Assembly (NCBI GenBank): GCA_022539475.1
Contig: VCMS01000058.1
Coordinates: 62,001 to 126,000, forward strand
Direction: 5' to 3'
Source of the DNA: Gracilaria domingensis
Lineage: Eukaryota; Rhodophyta; Florideophyceae; Gracilariales; Gracilariaceae
DNA length: 64,000 bases
The notes under the pieces are model-generated. The model was not told the origin of the DNA and ran no database searches. It worked only from the letters and a program-made list of their open reading frames with translations. Shown in pieces: positions 8,767 to 18,645 of the stretch; the stretch's first letter is position 1; each line of letters begins with the position of its first letter. Made by a program: the position numbers and the translations under genes.

Positions 8767-10164
8767 ATGGTCGTTCCTGCTCTCAACCGAGTCGCCGTTT
8801 TAAACATCGTCGCTCTCTCGCCGCATCTAATTGGGGAACATACACCGTTTCTCTCAACTTACTTGTCCGATCATGTTATGCTACCCATCTCAGCCACTCT
8901 ACCGGCAGTAACGACAACGACCCAATCAACTTATGTAACAGGCGAATTACCTTCTGAGCACGGGATAGTTGCAAATGGATGGTATTCTCGTGAAGAATGC
9001 GAGACGAAGTTTTGGAAGCAGTCCAACAAGCTTGTTCAGCGACCGAAGGTATGGGAAGAAGCCAGGAAGCGGGATAAGTCTAAATCCTTCACCGTAGCCA
9101 ATACCATGTGGTGGTACAACATGTATTCTTCTTCCGACTATTCAGTAACCGTGCGGCCCACATATCCTGCCGATGGTGCCAAATATCCTGATATCTGGAC
9201 GCATCCGGCAGCGTTACGAGATGAAGTGAAGAAAGAGCTGGGCAACTTTCCGCTCTTCAACTTTTGGGGTCCCTTATCAGACATTACCTCCTCAAAATGG
9301 ATTGCAAACTGTGCCAAGTACATCGAGAATAGATTTAGCCCCACGCTACATCTTGTATATTTGCCACATCTTGACTATTGCCAGCAGAAGGTAGGACCTG
9401 AACCGGAATTAATTGGGAAGGATCTGGCTGAAATTGACGCTCTGGTTGAAGACCTTGTCACGTTCTTCGAGGCACAAGATATTCAATGTATTTTGGTAAG
9501 TGAGTACGCTATTGTGCCTGTATCACGGCCAGTACATATCAATCGTGCCTTACGTGAGGCAGGTTTCATTCAAACGCGTGATGAACATGGTTTAGAGCGT
9601 TTAGATGCTGGGGCATCGCGTGCATTCGCAGTGGCAGATCATCAAGTCGCCCATGTATACGTGAATGATAGTTCTGTGAAGGATGAGGTGTGGAAAGTCG
9701 TCAGTGAACTTGATGGTGTCGACTTTGTGTTGGACGAGGGTGCGAAGAAAGAGCTCGGCCTCGACCATGAGCGATCCGGTGATTTCGTAGCAGTTTCAGA
9801 GAAGGACGCGTGGTTCACATACTATTACTGGTTTGATGATGCCGTGGCACCAGATTTTGCTCGTTGCGTTGACATCCATAGAAAACCTGGTTTTGATCCA
9901 GTGGAGCTTTTCATAGATCCCACTATTCGCTTTCCAAAACTTAAGGCGGCATATCGGCTCGCGCAAAAGACCCTTGGTTTCCGATATTTGATGGATGTTA
10001 TACCTCTAGATGCTTCACTGGTAAAAGGCTCTCATGGTAGGAACCAGTATGAAGGCAACCGCAGCGCGATGTTCATGACGAAGAGAAAGGATCTACTCAA
10101 TGATAAGGAACGCGTAGAACCGACCGAAGTGTTCGAGCTTATCTTAAAACATTTAGGCCTGTAA
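8767..10164 (+). CDS. Bacterial-type alkaline phosphatase superfamily protein (nucleotide pyrophosphatase/phosphodiesterase-like)
   Basis: This intronless 465-residue protein starts at the only sensible ATG, right before AVLNIVALSPHLIGEHTPFL. It contains LPAVTTTTQSTYVTGELPSE with the expected threonine nucleophile region, then EHGIVANGWY, FWKQSNKLVQ, and a HLDY..GPE segment that matches a metal-ligand region of this fold. The family (Pfam Phosphodiest-like) is common in bacteria. From memory, close relatives accompany ebo metabolite-trafficking genes in cyanobacteria and other bacteria; no ebo gene is visible here. The first metal-binding Asp of classical NPP enzymes (after the first strand) is replaced by a Leu-Ser-Pro stretch, and the later Asp-His-Gly motif appears as SEYAIVPV, so the metal site is non-standard. 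No signal peptide is evident, suggesting a soluble protein. Bacterial ancestry is likely but untested. Confidence 0.82.
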   Translation: MVVPALNRVAVLNIVALSPHLIGEHTPFLSTYLSDHVMLPISATLPAVTTTTQSTYVTGELPSEHGIVANGWYSREECETKFWKQSNKLVQRPKVWEEARKRDKSKSFTVANTMWWYNMYSSSDYSVTVRPTYPADGAKYPDIWTHPAALRDEVKKELGNFPLFNFWGPLSDITSSKWIANCAKYIENRFSPTLHLVYLPHLDYCQQKVGPEPELIGKDLAEIDALVEDLVTFFEAQDIQCILVSEYAIVPVSRPVHINRALREAGFIQTRDEHGLERLDAGASRAFAVADHQVAHVYVNDSSVKDEVWKVVSELDGVDFVLDEGAKKELGLDHERSGDFVAVSEKDAWFTYYYWFDDAVAPDFARCVDIHRKPGFDPVELFIDPTIRFPKLKAAYRLAQKTLGFRYLMDVIPLDASLVKGSHGRNQYEGNRSAMFMTKRKDLLNDKERVEPTEVFELILKHLGL

Positions 10165-10283
10165 GCAGTATGAGCGAATGCCGTGGAGATATGCTTACGA
10201 ATGCACTTTTCAGCCATGGGATTCCGCGTGTAGACACGTTAGGTATTCGGAAAGCAATTGCTTGTTGTCTTCATGTGAACAAC

Positions 10284-12086
10284 TCACTTTCGATGCTTCA
10301 ACGCATCTCCTAGGACCCTGCGATAAAGATTTTCCGAGAGAGAAAAGCTTTCCTGTAGTCGTGTGGCAAATGTCGACAACATAGACGGACGACCCTCTTC
10401 TTGCTCAAGATCCGCTCTCAACTTATCTCTATCTGTAGCTCCCTCGGGCTGCAATGTGTCTGAAGTATTTCCTAAGCATTCATCATTCGCCTCCTTAGTC
10501 TCAATCGGGTTCATTTTCAACATTGGCGTATTGTGTTCTGATTGTTCGATTGCATCATGGCAGGGATCCATCCCTTGCCGCGGTTCTGAACTCTCCTGAG
10601 CTTCATCTGAATGCGACTTTTCAATATGCGTCTTGTCAACAGATCCTTCCTTTCCTTCCTTTTCTTTGGAGCTCTTTTGCTTATGCATGCTCGAGGTCAA
10701 ATTCATTAATTCGCTCCACTTCTTCGATTGTGAGCTTGCCATTTGCCCAATCTCCAGTCGCACGTTTTGCATGTCTTTGCGCATACCCGAGCCTTTTCCT
10801 ACCATCTCTATCGGTAAGGCCTGTTCGATGTTACTCATTCGCATTTCTATGGTAGTAATTTTGTTCTCTATGGTTTCTTTCAATCTTCGAAGCGACTCCT
10901 CCATGCTAACAATTCTCGCGGCAATTTCGTTTCCGTTCAAATCTATCGAGTGACAGGGTCCGGATGGGGAGACACTTCTCGCTTCCGCCGTTACAGCCTG
11001 AGCCGCGACAACGGGCGTTGTATCATCAAAATTATCGACGTCTATAGGCGTTTTCGCTGAGCTTTGAAAGGTCGAGAGACGCGAAAATTTAACCGGGTCG
11101 CGAAAAACTCCTGCTCGACGGCCCATTGGGAAGTCTTTTCCGATATGTTTTGGGTGCTTCTGAAGGGATGTTTTCGAAAGACCAGAAACTTTCACTGGGG
11201 TGAGATTGTTCAGGTAAGCTGGATTGATTCCAGGTCTGTTGGGTGTGGCCGCTTGAGCTGGCATAGGGGATTGATTTGATGAAGTTGCACCTGAATCTGG
11301 CTTCCGAGGGACAAGGTTGATGGGAGTAGATTTCTTGGTTGGTAATCTTTGAGGTGATGATTCTGGGAGTTCATAGGGTTCACGCGTTGGAAAATCCAGA
11401 TCCGCGATCACTTGCTCCTCATACGAGTCTCCCTTTCGAGCTTTTCGTCGTGGTAAGCTTTTCTTCGTCGTGGAGTGCTTGAATCCCGTTGGGAGCGACA
11501 GACAGAAAGACTTGTCTTTCAGGGGTCTTCGACCTACTTTTGGTGCATTTCGTGCTCGAAACCTGGCCCAGTTGACTGCAGTAGGGGATGAGCTGTCTGA
11601 TACCGCTTTCGTGTAGTGGACAGTAGGCTTGAAAAACGCGACTTTCACATTACTGTTCTTGGCCTGATCCTTCAACATGCGCACAAACTTGTTTCGTTGG
11701 AGAAGAAGACGGGAAATCTCTTGAGACCTAGGTGCCCATCTAGAGCTATGTTCATACTTTTGTAGTAGTTGCACGAAGCGATGTTGCAGATGTAGGCTTG
11801 TCGGAAAGTCTTGATGCTTCAAATGCCTTCCATGCAGAATACTGAATTCGGTTAATCTGAGCCGCTTTGTGCCTAAAAGATTGTCACGAAGTATGTCAAA
11901 TGATTGTAGTTGATGTGCATAGCAGGTGCGGTGGATTTTGGAGCGATGAATTTCTTCGAGCAAGAGAACATCGAACTCCATGCTGAATACGTGTTCAGGA
12001 TAGTGTTCATTGGCGGCTAATCGCTGTCCGTCAAGAATATGAGGTGGAATCACGGTTTCTGGTTGGAGAGCTTGTGATTGTTCCAT
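10284..12086 (-). CDS. Unknown basic protein with coiled coil, 600 aa
   Basis: A 600-residue ORF with an ATG start (MEQSQALQPETVIPP). The first 140 residues are mostly helical (EFDVLLLEEIHRSKIHR, then HRFVQLLQKYEH and SRLLLQRNKFVRMLKDQ). Residues about 170-350 are basic and low-complexity, rich in Ser, Pro, Lys and Arg (RRPLKDKSF, PRRKARKGD). A coiled coil follows near 385-470 (SMEESLRRLKETIENKITTIE). The tail is acidic. I recognise no domain. The basic, disordered middle suggests a nuclear or cytoskeletal binding protein, but that is inference. It converges on the phosphodiesterase-like gene, with 119 bp between stops. Confidence 0.7.
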   Translation of the reverse strand: MEQSQALQPETVIPPHILDGQRLAANEHYPEHVFSMEFDVLLLEEIHRSKIHRTCYAHQLQSFDILRDNLLGTKRLRLTEFSILHGRHLKHQDFPTSLHLQHRFVQLLQKYEHSSRWAPRSQEISRLLLQRNKFVRMLKDQAKNSNVKVAFFKPTVHYTKAVSDSSSPTAVNWARFRARNAPKVGRRPLKDKSFCLSLPTGFKHSTTKKSLPRRKARKGDSYEEQVIADLDFPTREPYELPESSPQRLPTKKSTPINLVPRKPDSGATSSNQSPMPAQAATPNRPGINPAYLNNLTPVKVSGLSKTSLQKHPKHIGKDFPMGRRAGVFRDPVKFSRLSTFQSSAKTPIDVDNFDDTTPVVAAQAVTAEARSVSPSGPCHSIDLNGNEIAARIVSMEESLRRLKETIENKITTIEMRMSNIEQALPIEMVGKGSGMRKDMQNVRLEIGQMASSQSKKWSELMNLTSSMHKQKSSKEKEGKEGSVDKTHIEKSHSDEAQESSEPRQGMDPCHDAIEQSEHNTPMLKMNPIETKEANDECLGNTSDTLQPEGATDRDKLRADLEQEEGRPSMLSTFATRLQESFSLSENLYRRVLGDALKHRK

Positions 12087-13137
12087 TTAGGGATACTTGT
12101 CGGTAGGCCTCTTCGGAGATAAACACTGCGCTGCCGCTGACTACTCGTGAAGGAGTCTGGACGTCTCCAAAAACGGGAGATTGCGAATGGTTGCTTCCCG
12201 CAAAAAGACTGCCATAAAGCGGCAAACAAAAGCCGCTGGAGATGAATAAGGTTCGAGCTCTTGGTTTGAAAGAGTCTGCTTCCAAGTGATTAATGTCACC
12301 AGACGGGGGAGCCGTCGTGACAAGAAGCCGATATTTTGTCTTGGCAAGACTACTGCATTGCGCGCTAGCGATGCGGGTCTTGCAAGTTTAGCAGCCTTTG
12401 TGGTCAGCAGATCATCGAAAGTTATGGCGCACACCCGGAGGTGCGACCATACAATTTCGTAACTGACATAAGCGGACCGCTTCATCGAGCTATCGTGTAA
12501 TTCAATTGAATTCCTACAGTGCCATCTGTGGCAAAAATCCTGGAATCTTACTTAACCGGACCAAAGCGGTCCTGGGCAACAATCTGAATTTCACCGTGGA
12601 CAGGGAGACGTGTAAGTGATAGAATGGATTTCTAGTGAGGTCCATTCTTGTCAAACTAGTCAAACGTTATCAGATAAAAGTTATCAGTTGCGCTACTTAT
12701 ACAATTATTCTTCAGAGTCCTCTGCGCGATTGCAATAGTGATTTCGGTCGCACGGTTGAGGACCAGAAACACATCCTGGTTAAATGAGAACATATCTTGA
12801 ATCTAACAGTAGTACAACCTGGAAGCGAAACCTGACCGACAGGATTGAAGGGTGTCACCAAGTCCTGCAACACGACGACGGCGCGGAGCAAAACGCCGAT
12901 TCCGATTTCACAGCATTCTGACACGATATGTGAACCACAGCCCATATCTTTGAAACAAGGGTGCGAATATGGGACATGCGATTCGACACTGACATTGGGC
13001 ATTAGAACACGTTGGGACGAAACTGATCTTTCCAGCTTACCGGTCCAAAGATAAACACGTGATCGGCTCAGCACAAGTGCTGATGTGTATAACATCATGC
13101 CGGTCGAATAAGTTTCGAAAAGCTGAACGGTTACAAG
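12087..13137. other. Intergenic region, 1.05 kb
   Basis: It holds the upstream region of the 600-aa protein gene and the 3' flank of the JmjC gene. Minus-strand frames at 12141-12485 and 12712-13098 show no protein-like composition, and I do not call them. No repeat or RNA gene was seen. Confidence 0.55.
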
Positions 13138-14406
13138 TCATTTCCAGAGATGAGCGTACGTATCGCGTGTATTGAGCACCTCCAACGCGACACCAAAAGT
13201 GTCATGTTCAGTGTTGAGCACTGCGTGGCCCCAGTCAAGAGGTACATACACGATATCACCCGCGCGCTGCAAGCATTGCAGCGGACGCTGCTCCTCCGGG
13301 AGAGACGGGAGTTGTTCGCGAACCCACTCACTTATAGTCTTTCTGGAGTAAATGGTGCGGCGCGGGGTGTAAATATACCACTGCTTGGAACCATACACGG
13401 CGGCATTAAGAGCGTCTGCATGTACATGAAAAGGAGCTCCCGACTGCTCATTGCCCAGGAAGAAGTGAATGCCAGCCAAACCGCCCGTTTGATCCGGCGG
13501 CACTATCAGCTGCAGTGGAAACGAGTCGTTAACAAGAGCTGAAAGTGCAGTATACGCAGTCTGGCAGATATCAGCATGCTTGTTGAAAACGTAGCTGGGC
13601 GCGGTAGCAGCCTCCTTGTAGATGGTGTCATAATACTCCGCAAGCGTCATGCGAGTAGTAGACAGATTGAAAGCATCGGCATAGGGCACGGAACCAACGG
13701 TGACGTCTACGCGGCCGAATTGCTCGACCAGCTGGGGTAGAGAGGGATAGTCAGCGTGTTTGTAAAAATTGTACGCGCCGCGCATGAGGATGGGCTCGCC
13801 CTCGTTGACGAGGCGGCGCACCTCACTGCGAGCAACGTCCGGATCGGCGTCAAAGTCGACGGTGGGCAGATCGCAGTCGGGGTGCAGATCCCGGGCGACG
13901 GCCTTCGCATTGCGGATGAAGGTAGGAAAAGTAAGGTTGGCCGGCATCCTGCCCGCAAAGTCCTGCAGCGGGGGCGCGCCATTGTCGAGCAGCCACTGCA
14001 TCAAGCGGTCATCGCCGGCAGCCGCAGCGAGGTGCAGCGCGGTGAGGCCGAAGCGCTGCTCCTGGCGATCGAAGCGGCAGTCAAAGCGCGCGCACAGCTG
14101 CTGCAGCCTGTGGCGGCGCAGCGCGTTGGTATAATCGCGCACTGGCTGCAGGTGGAGCACGTCGTCGCGCGGAATGAGGGGGCGCAGGGCGGGGGGCAGC
14201 GCGGGGGCGTCGCGCGAGAGCAGCGCCTTGGCGAACACGGAGACGGAGGAGATGGGCACGGGCGTGGTGGACGAGCCCCACGCGAACTGGTGGCGCGCCG
14301 CGAGCGACAGCACGTCGACGACGGGCGGCGGCAGGCGCAGCGCCAGCAGCACGGCGGCGACGGCGGCGAGCGCGCTGAGCGCGAGCGCGACGAGCGGCGC
14401 GGCCAT
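13138..14406 (-). CDS. JmjC-domain (cupin-like) oxygenase with N-terminal membrane anchor
   Basis: The ATG at 14406 gives 422 residues; the open frame upstream is low-complexity GC-rich DNA. Residues about 3-25 form a hydrophobic helix (LVALALSALAAVAAVLLALR), a signal anchor or signal peptide. An ankyrin-like stretch follows (FGLTALHLAAAAGDDRLMQW). The C-terminal half is a JmjC fold with an intact iron site: HVHADALN supplies H-x-D, GSKQWYIYTPR the 2-oxoglutarate lysine, and DWGHAVLN the distal histidine. Family members are Fe(II)/2-oxoglutarate hydroxylases or demethylases. The membrane leader points to the secretory pathway, as for JMJD8, rather than chromatin. It diverges from the BTB-like gene across a 262-bp GC-rich promoter. 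Confidence 0.85.
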   Translation of the reverse strand: MAAPLVALALSALAAVAAVLLALRLPPPVVDVLSLAARHQFAWGSSTTPVPISSVSVFAKALLSRDAPALPPALRPLIPRDDVLHLQPVRDYTNALRRHRLQQLCARFDCRFDRQEQRFGLTALHLAAAAGDDRLMQWLLDNGAPPLQDFAGRMPANLTFPTFIRNAKAVARDLHPDCDLPTVDFDADPDVARSEVRRLVNEGEPILMRGAYNFYKHADYPSLPQLVEQFGRVDVTVGSVPYADAFNLSTTRMTLAEYYDTIYKEAATAPSYVFNKHADICQTAYTALSALVNDSFPLQLIVPPDQTGGLAGIHFFLGNEQSGAPFHVHADALNAAVYGSKQWYIYTPRRTIYSRKTISEWVREQLPSLPEEQRPLQCLQRAGDIVYVPLDWGHAVLNTEHDTFGVALEVLNTRDTYAHLWK

Positions 14407-14668
14407 CTTCCGGGCGGCGACGGCGGCGACGGCGGCGACGGCGGCGCGCGCGCGGCACGCCGCGGGGTGCGCATGACGACGTCGCACGCGCGACGTGGCG
14501 GGCAGACGTGGACACGCGTCCACGGCGCGGCGCGCGCACGGCGCCCTATGCGCACGCGCGCGCGCGCCTGATAAAGGCGCGGCCTCCACCAGCGCCGACC
14601 TCAGCTCGCGCGGCCACGCCCGCGCCCGCGCCCCCGCCCGAGCCGCCGCCGCCGCCGCCGCCGCCGCC
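14407..14668. promoter_or_regulatory. Bidirectional GC-rich promoter region
   Basis: A 262-bp, CpG-dense spacer between two divergent genes, with alternating CG/GC runs (gcgcgcgcgcc) and GCC triplet runs just before the plus-strand ATG. A TATA-like tgataaagg lies at 14569-14577, about 95 bp upstream of the plus-strand ATG, similar to the TATA-to-ATG distance in the cysteine-rich genes. Confidence 0.45.
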
Positions 14669-17600
14669 ATGCAGCCCAAGCCGATCCGCGTCGGCGCGTG
14701 GGAGTTGCAGCACCACGTCCTCAAGCCCACGCGCTGCCTGCTGCAGACGCACGCCGTCCGTCTGCACGCCGCGCTGAAGCGCCCACACGACTTCGTCACC
14801 TTCGTCTGCTCCAGCCATCCGCCCACGCCGCACCCGCCGCCCGATGACGACGCCGCCGGCCACGTCATTGTGCACCGCGTCCTGCTCGATGCCGCCGGCG
14901 CACCCCTCCGCTCGCTCGTGTCCGGCCCCTTCAAGGAGGCCTCCTCCAACACCATCACCGTGCACGAGCGCTTTGACTCCTTCGATGTCGTCCGCAAGTT
15001 CCTCCACTGCGAGCCCATTCACATGGATGACGTCCCGCCTGAACTGCCCCTCGTCGCCGACCGCTGGGGCCTCACCACGCTCTTCCGCGCCTGCTTCACC
15101 CACGCCGAGGAGCGCTCCAGACCGCACGGTGAAACGCCCCATATACACATCGCCGAGCTGGTCACCCGCTTTCTGCCCATCATGGCCATTGTCGATGTGC
15201 CTAACCGCTTCAAGACCTATATGGCCATGCGCCTGGCGCTGGAGATGAGGCAACTCAACGCTTATTTTCGAGAAAACCCTGTCCACATTCCCCCGCTTTG
15301 CCGCGAAGCTGTTTGTTCTCTTCGCCATACTGATGGCGTTCATTGCCGTCGTAAGAAGTCCGCCGTGCTTTCCGAGGACGCTATTCCGGCCACCCACGTC
15401 GCCAACCCTTCAGCGCAGCCCGTGCCGGACACGCTTGATTCCGACAAAACTAAGCCCGCTGCTGATCTTTCCGCCCAAGCAGTCGACCCCAATTCCGCGT
15501 CCACCGATCATGACGATGGTAAGCATTCCGAACAGTCGCATGGTGCGGAGGAGCCGAAACCGAATTCAGCGGTGGTAGATGACGCGCCTGTCCAACCTGC
15601 TCAAGCAAGTGACCAATCGTCGCCCAACTCTGTATCAAAACCAACAGAATCTAACAACCCAACCCCCGAGAAGCCGTTGGTTGCAGAGGAGCGCCAACAG
15701 AGAAGCGACGGCCAAGCTGTTGCTCCTAATCAAGTAGTCATCTCTCAGGCCACGCAAAACGGTCATCTCGATGAGGGCGATACCGCTCAGTCACTTTCGC
15801 CAAGTTCTAAAACGCCTCCTCCGAACGACGCTGAATCAGAGTCGCAGGAAGGCGATCTCCGCAAACCGTCTTCCATGTTGGCTTCCGGGCCCGGGGCCCA
15901 GAACGGCGGCCCTTCCGATTGGCCAGTATCGAAGGATGTACATGAGAATGAGGAGGTAAGCATCCCTGAATCTCCGACAAAAGAACAACTAAATTCGATA
16001 TCTTCCACGGCCGAGAAGGAAATAGATCAATTCACTCCAGAGCCAGTTGTTGCAAGTGCGCCGGACCAGACCGCACGGCGGGAACAAGCGAATGAGAACG
16101 AAGCACCTGCCGTCGAACGGCCTACTGATGGGGACGAGAAGCCGACATCAGTACACACCCAAACAGCACAGCCCAATGTTGTAGCGGCATTAAGCTCCGT
16201 GGAGCCCGTTGGGGAGCAGACTGGAGAAAAGCAAGGCAGTGAAAATTGCGCAGCTACAACCGCTGAGACATGCTCGAATCAAGATGGAGACACAGTCGCA
16301 ACGAAGGATGCGTCTGCAGAAGAACCAAGCACGACGCTGGCCGCTGCAGAACCGGATCAAGGAACGACAACGGAGACATCCCAACAACCGAATTCCGCAG
16401 AAGCTGAAGAAAGCGCTTCACTGGAAGCGCCAGTGGAAGGTATGGAGCAATCGCGACCAGCAACAGACCGTGATGGTGCTGACCGGGAAGGAGACAAAAC
16501 GTCGAACGGTCAACCCGATGAAGGCCATACTGGTCCACGGGATGATGCTGATGCGCAAAACAATGCTGACAGCAATGTCGAACAGCCTGATGTTCAGACC
16601 AGTGATGGTGAAGAGAACGTCACGGCGCCCAATACAGAAGCAGATGCAGAAGGAAATCCTGATGGAGAGGGAGACGGTGATGCCACTGCAAATGTTGCTG
16701 CAGAGACTGCTGGCGATGATACAACTGCGAACGCTGAAGATAATGCGGGAGTTACTGCTGAAACTGCAGATGATGATGGTTCAAATGCGAACGCTGAAGA
16801 TGATGCAAATGCGAACGCTGAAGATGATGCGAATGCTAATGCGGATGCAACTTCTAACGCGGGATCTAACGCTGGTTCTAATGCTGATGACAACAGTAAT
16901 GCAGATGTCGAGAGCGACGTGGTTGATAGCGCCAGCCTTGCAGCTTCAGAAGAGCCTGAATTGCCAGTATACGAAGTGGATCCTTCTGAATCAGAACCCA
17001 AGGAATGGCATAAAACTTTTGATGTGTGGAACGTATTTCATCAGCGCAACATGTTAGACGATGTCATCCACTTTATGTCTAATTTTGGTTGTGATAACTA
17101 TATTGCCCTTCTGCTTGACGTTATCTTGAAGCAACTAGAACCTACTTTATCCGACGATGAGATTCTGCGCTTCCTGCGAAAGTGTGACTGGGTATGGGAC
17201 GCACCGGCGTTCTCGGTGTTGTCCGAACTAGGCAAGAACTGGGGACAAAGAGCATGGCGTTTGCTCGCCTGCGCGCGAACTGGGTATTACGGCGAAGGGA
17301 GAGAATACCAGATGTTCTGGAACTATACACATTTAGCGGGTCATATTCGCCTTCGCGCCGCTGAGGTTGCGAACAAGGGCTCAGATAGCGAGAGCGAGAG
17401 TTCTCATTCCAGTGCTCCTGATGACGGGTTCACAGCCATATGGGGACAAAAGGTGATGGACGATGAGTTTGAATTCACAATGTCTTTGAATATTGGTGAT
17501 GTTGGGGAACCTTGGGACGATCTATCGCCATTGTATTTAAAGATTCGTCTACTAGAGAAAGAAGACTCTGTGATAAGCGCTGAGAGTGCAAAGCGGAAAG

Positions 17601-18025
17601 TTACAGCGCGTGTGAATGTTATCGAGAGCGGCTGTGGTTGTGTTCTCGGTGGGGATGCTCCGAAGGTTGGTACTACCGCTTCAAGCTCTGACGGCACCCT
17701 AATACGCTCTGTAATTGACGGTTTTCGCTTTATGAATGGAAGCCCTAGTGGGACAGGTGGCTACTCGTATTCAGTGATGAATGGCCAGGTTTTGAAGTCA
17801 TGGCTCGAGAAACACACGCGTCATTGTGGGTTGGCGTTCCATGTACGTTTGTATGTTGCGCCTTGCAACGAAGACGATTCCGACACTTCTTCGGAATCGA
17901 GCCAAGAGGTGGCCGAATGCACATGCGGCTACTGTGTGTGTGCAGGGTGCGATCGTGAAAGCGACGCTGAAAAGGAAAGCGTTTACTCGGGAAATGATGA
18001 TGGAAGCGACGAGAACGATAGTTGA
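14669..18025 (+). CDS. BTB/POZ-like protein with long acidic low-complexity middle, 1118 aa
   Basis: The ATG at 14669 (MQPKPIRVGAWELQHHV) follows a GCC-repeat leader; the longer frame upstream is compositionally artefactual. Residues about 70-200 resemble a BTB/POZ plus BACK region (VIVHRVLLDAAGAPLRSLVS, FDVVRKFLHCEPIHMDD). Residues about 230-760 are disordered, rich in Glu, Asp, Gln, Pro and Thr, ending in Asn-Ala-Asp repeats (ANAEDDANANAEDDANANAD). The C-terminal 350 residues are structured (FDVWNVFHQRNMLDDVIHFM) and recall the BTB/BACK-type proteins of red algae in general outline only. The acidic tail carries several Cys pairs (CTCGYCVCAGC). BTB proteins often act as Cullin-3 adaptors; the role here is not established. 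Confidence 0.75.
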   Translation: MQPKPIRVGAWELQHHVLKPTRCLLQTHAVRLHAALKRPHDFVTFVCSSHPPTPHPPPDDDAAGHVIVHRVLLDAAGAPLRSLVSGPFKEASSNTITVHERFDSFDVVRKFLHCEPIHMDDVPPELPLVADRWGLTTLFRACFTHAEERSRPHGETPHIHIAELVTRFLPIMAIVDVPNRFKTYMAMRLALEMRQLNAYFRENPVHIPPLCREAVCSLRHTDGVHCRRKKSAVLSEDAIPATHVANPSAQPVPDTLDSDKTKPAADLSAQAVDPNSASTDHDDGKHSEQSHGAEEPKPNSAVVDDAPVQPAQASDQSSPNSVSKPTESNNPTPEKPLVAEERQQRSDGQAVAPNQVVISQATQNGHLDEGDTAQSLSPSSKTPPPNDAESESQEGDLRKPSSMLASGPGAQNGGPSDWPVSKDVHENEEVSIPESPTKEQLNSISSTAEKEIDQFTPEPVVASAPDQTARREQANENEAPAVERPTDGDEKPTSVHTQTAQPNVVAALSSVEPVGEQTGEKQGSENCAATTAETCSNQDGDTVATKDASAEEPSTTLAAAEPDQGTTTETSQQPNSAEAEESASLEAPVEGMEQSRPATDRDGADREGDKTSNGQPDEGHTGPRDDADAQNNADSNVEQPDVQTSDGEENVTAPNTEADAEGNPDGEGDGDATANVAAETAGDDTTANAEDNAGVTAETADDDGSNANAEDDANANAEDDANANADATSNAGSNAGSNADDNSNADVESDVVDSASLAASEEPELPVYEVDPSESEPKEWHKTFDVWNVFHQRNMLDDVIHFMSNFGCDNYIALLLDVILKQLEPTLSDDEILRFLRKCDWVWDAPAFSVLSELGKNWGQRAWRLLACARTGYYGEGREYQMFWNYTHLAGHIRLRAAEVANKGSDSESESSHSSAPDDGFTAIWGQKVMDDEFEFTMSLNIGDVGEPWDDLSPLYLKIRLLEKEDSVISAESAKRKVTARVNVIESGCGCVLGGDAPKVGTTASSSDGTLIRSVIDGFRFMNGSPSGTGGYSYSVMNGQVLKSWLEKHTRHCGLAFHVRLYVAPCNEDDSDTSSESSQEVAECTCGYCVCAGCDRESDAEKESVYSGNDDGSDENDS
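16700..16915 (+). repeat. Asn-Ala-Asp coding repeat
   Basis: Degenerate short repeats (gcgaacgctgaagatgatgc and gctaatgcggatgca types) encode runs of NAEDDA and SNAG. Reads as replication-slippage expansion inside the disordered part of the BTB-like protein. Confidence 0.7.
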
Positions 18026-18645
18026 CACGGAAAACTTTTTTGTTCAGCGAATAGTTCGCTTGACCTGTGCTGCGTCGCAGAGTGGAACACACTGAAACGC
18101 GTGCTGTGAGTTCGCTACGAGGTTTTTCCAATATTCGCATTTGTTGACTATGTAAGACAGCGTGTGTGATGTATTTTCGAGTTAGAGGCCAGATAAGATG
18201 AGTGTAAACGGTGCGATGTGTAATACCTAGATGATACCCAGCTTTGGAGACGGAGGGATACATGGGTTGGACATAGCATGCTGTCAAAAGCAAAAAAAAA
18301 ACGTTGTTCATGAGCCACTGCTTGTGTGTCGAGGACACAAGGAGGATTAAGTTACTGCCACCGACTGCAAGTGCGAGCGAAAGAAAGAGCTGGCTCGACC
18401 CTCAGGGTGACGCGTGGCATTTGAACGCAGCGAGCATGGGGACAAACTGCCTGTTGACGACGATTATCTATTCCTTCCCATGTGCCAACTGGAAACGAGA
18501 GTCGTAACTTCTGGAGTCGCGTTCAGCGTACCCAAATCATTACGTGCTATCGTACGTATGATACAGTTTGATACAGACGCAGTATGAGTCACGACGCACT
18601 CGGTGAATGTTTGCCAAACCAAATAATACGTGCGCACGAGTGCGC
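18026..18645. other. Shared 3' flank of convergent genes
   Basis: About 620 bp between the stops of the BTB-like and syntaxin genes. It includes a short poly-A run (18291-18300). No gene-like frame was seen. Confidence 0.6.

Noticed and set aside
12712..13098. A 128-codon minus-strand frame before the JmjC gene
   Set aside because: Composition is not protein-like and there is no homology I recognise; more likely 3' flank.
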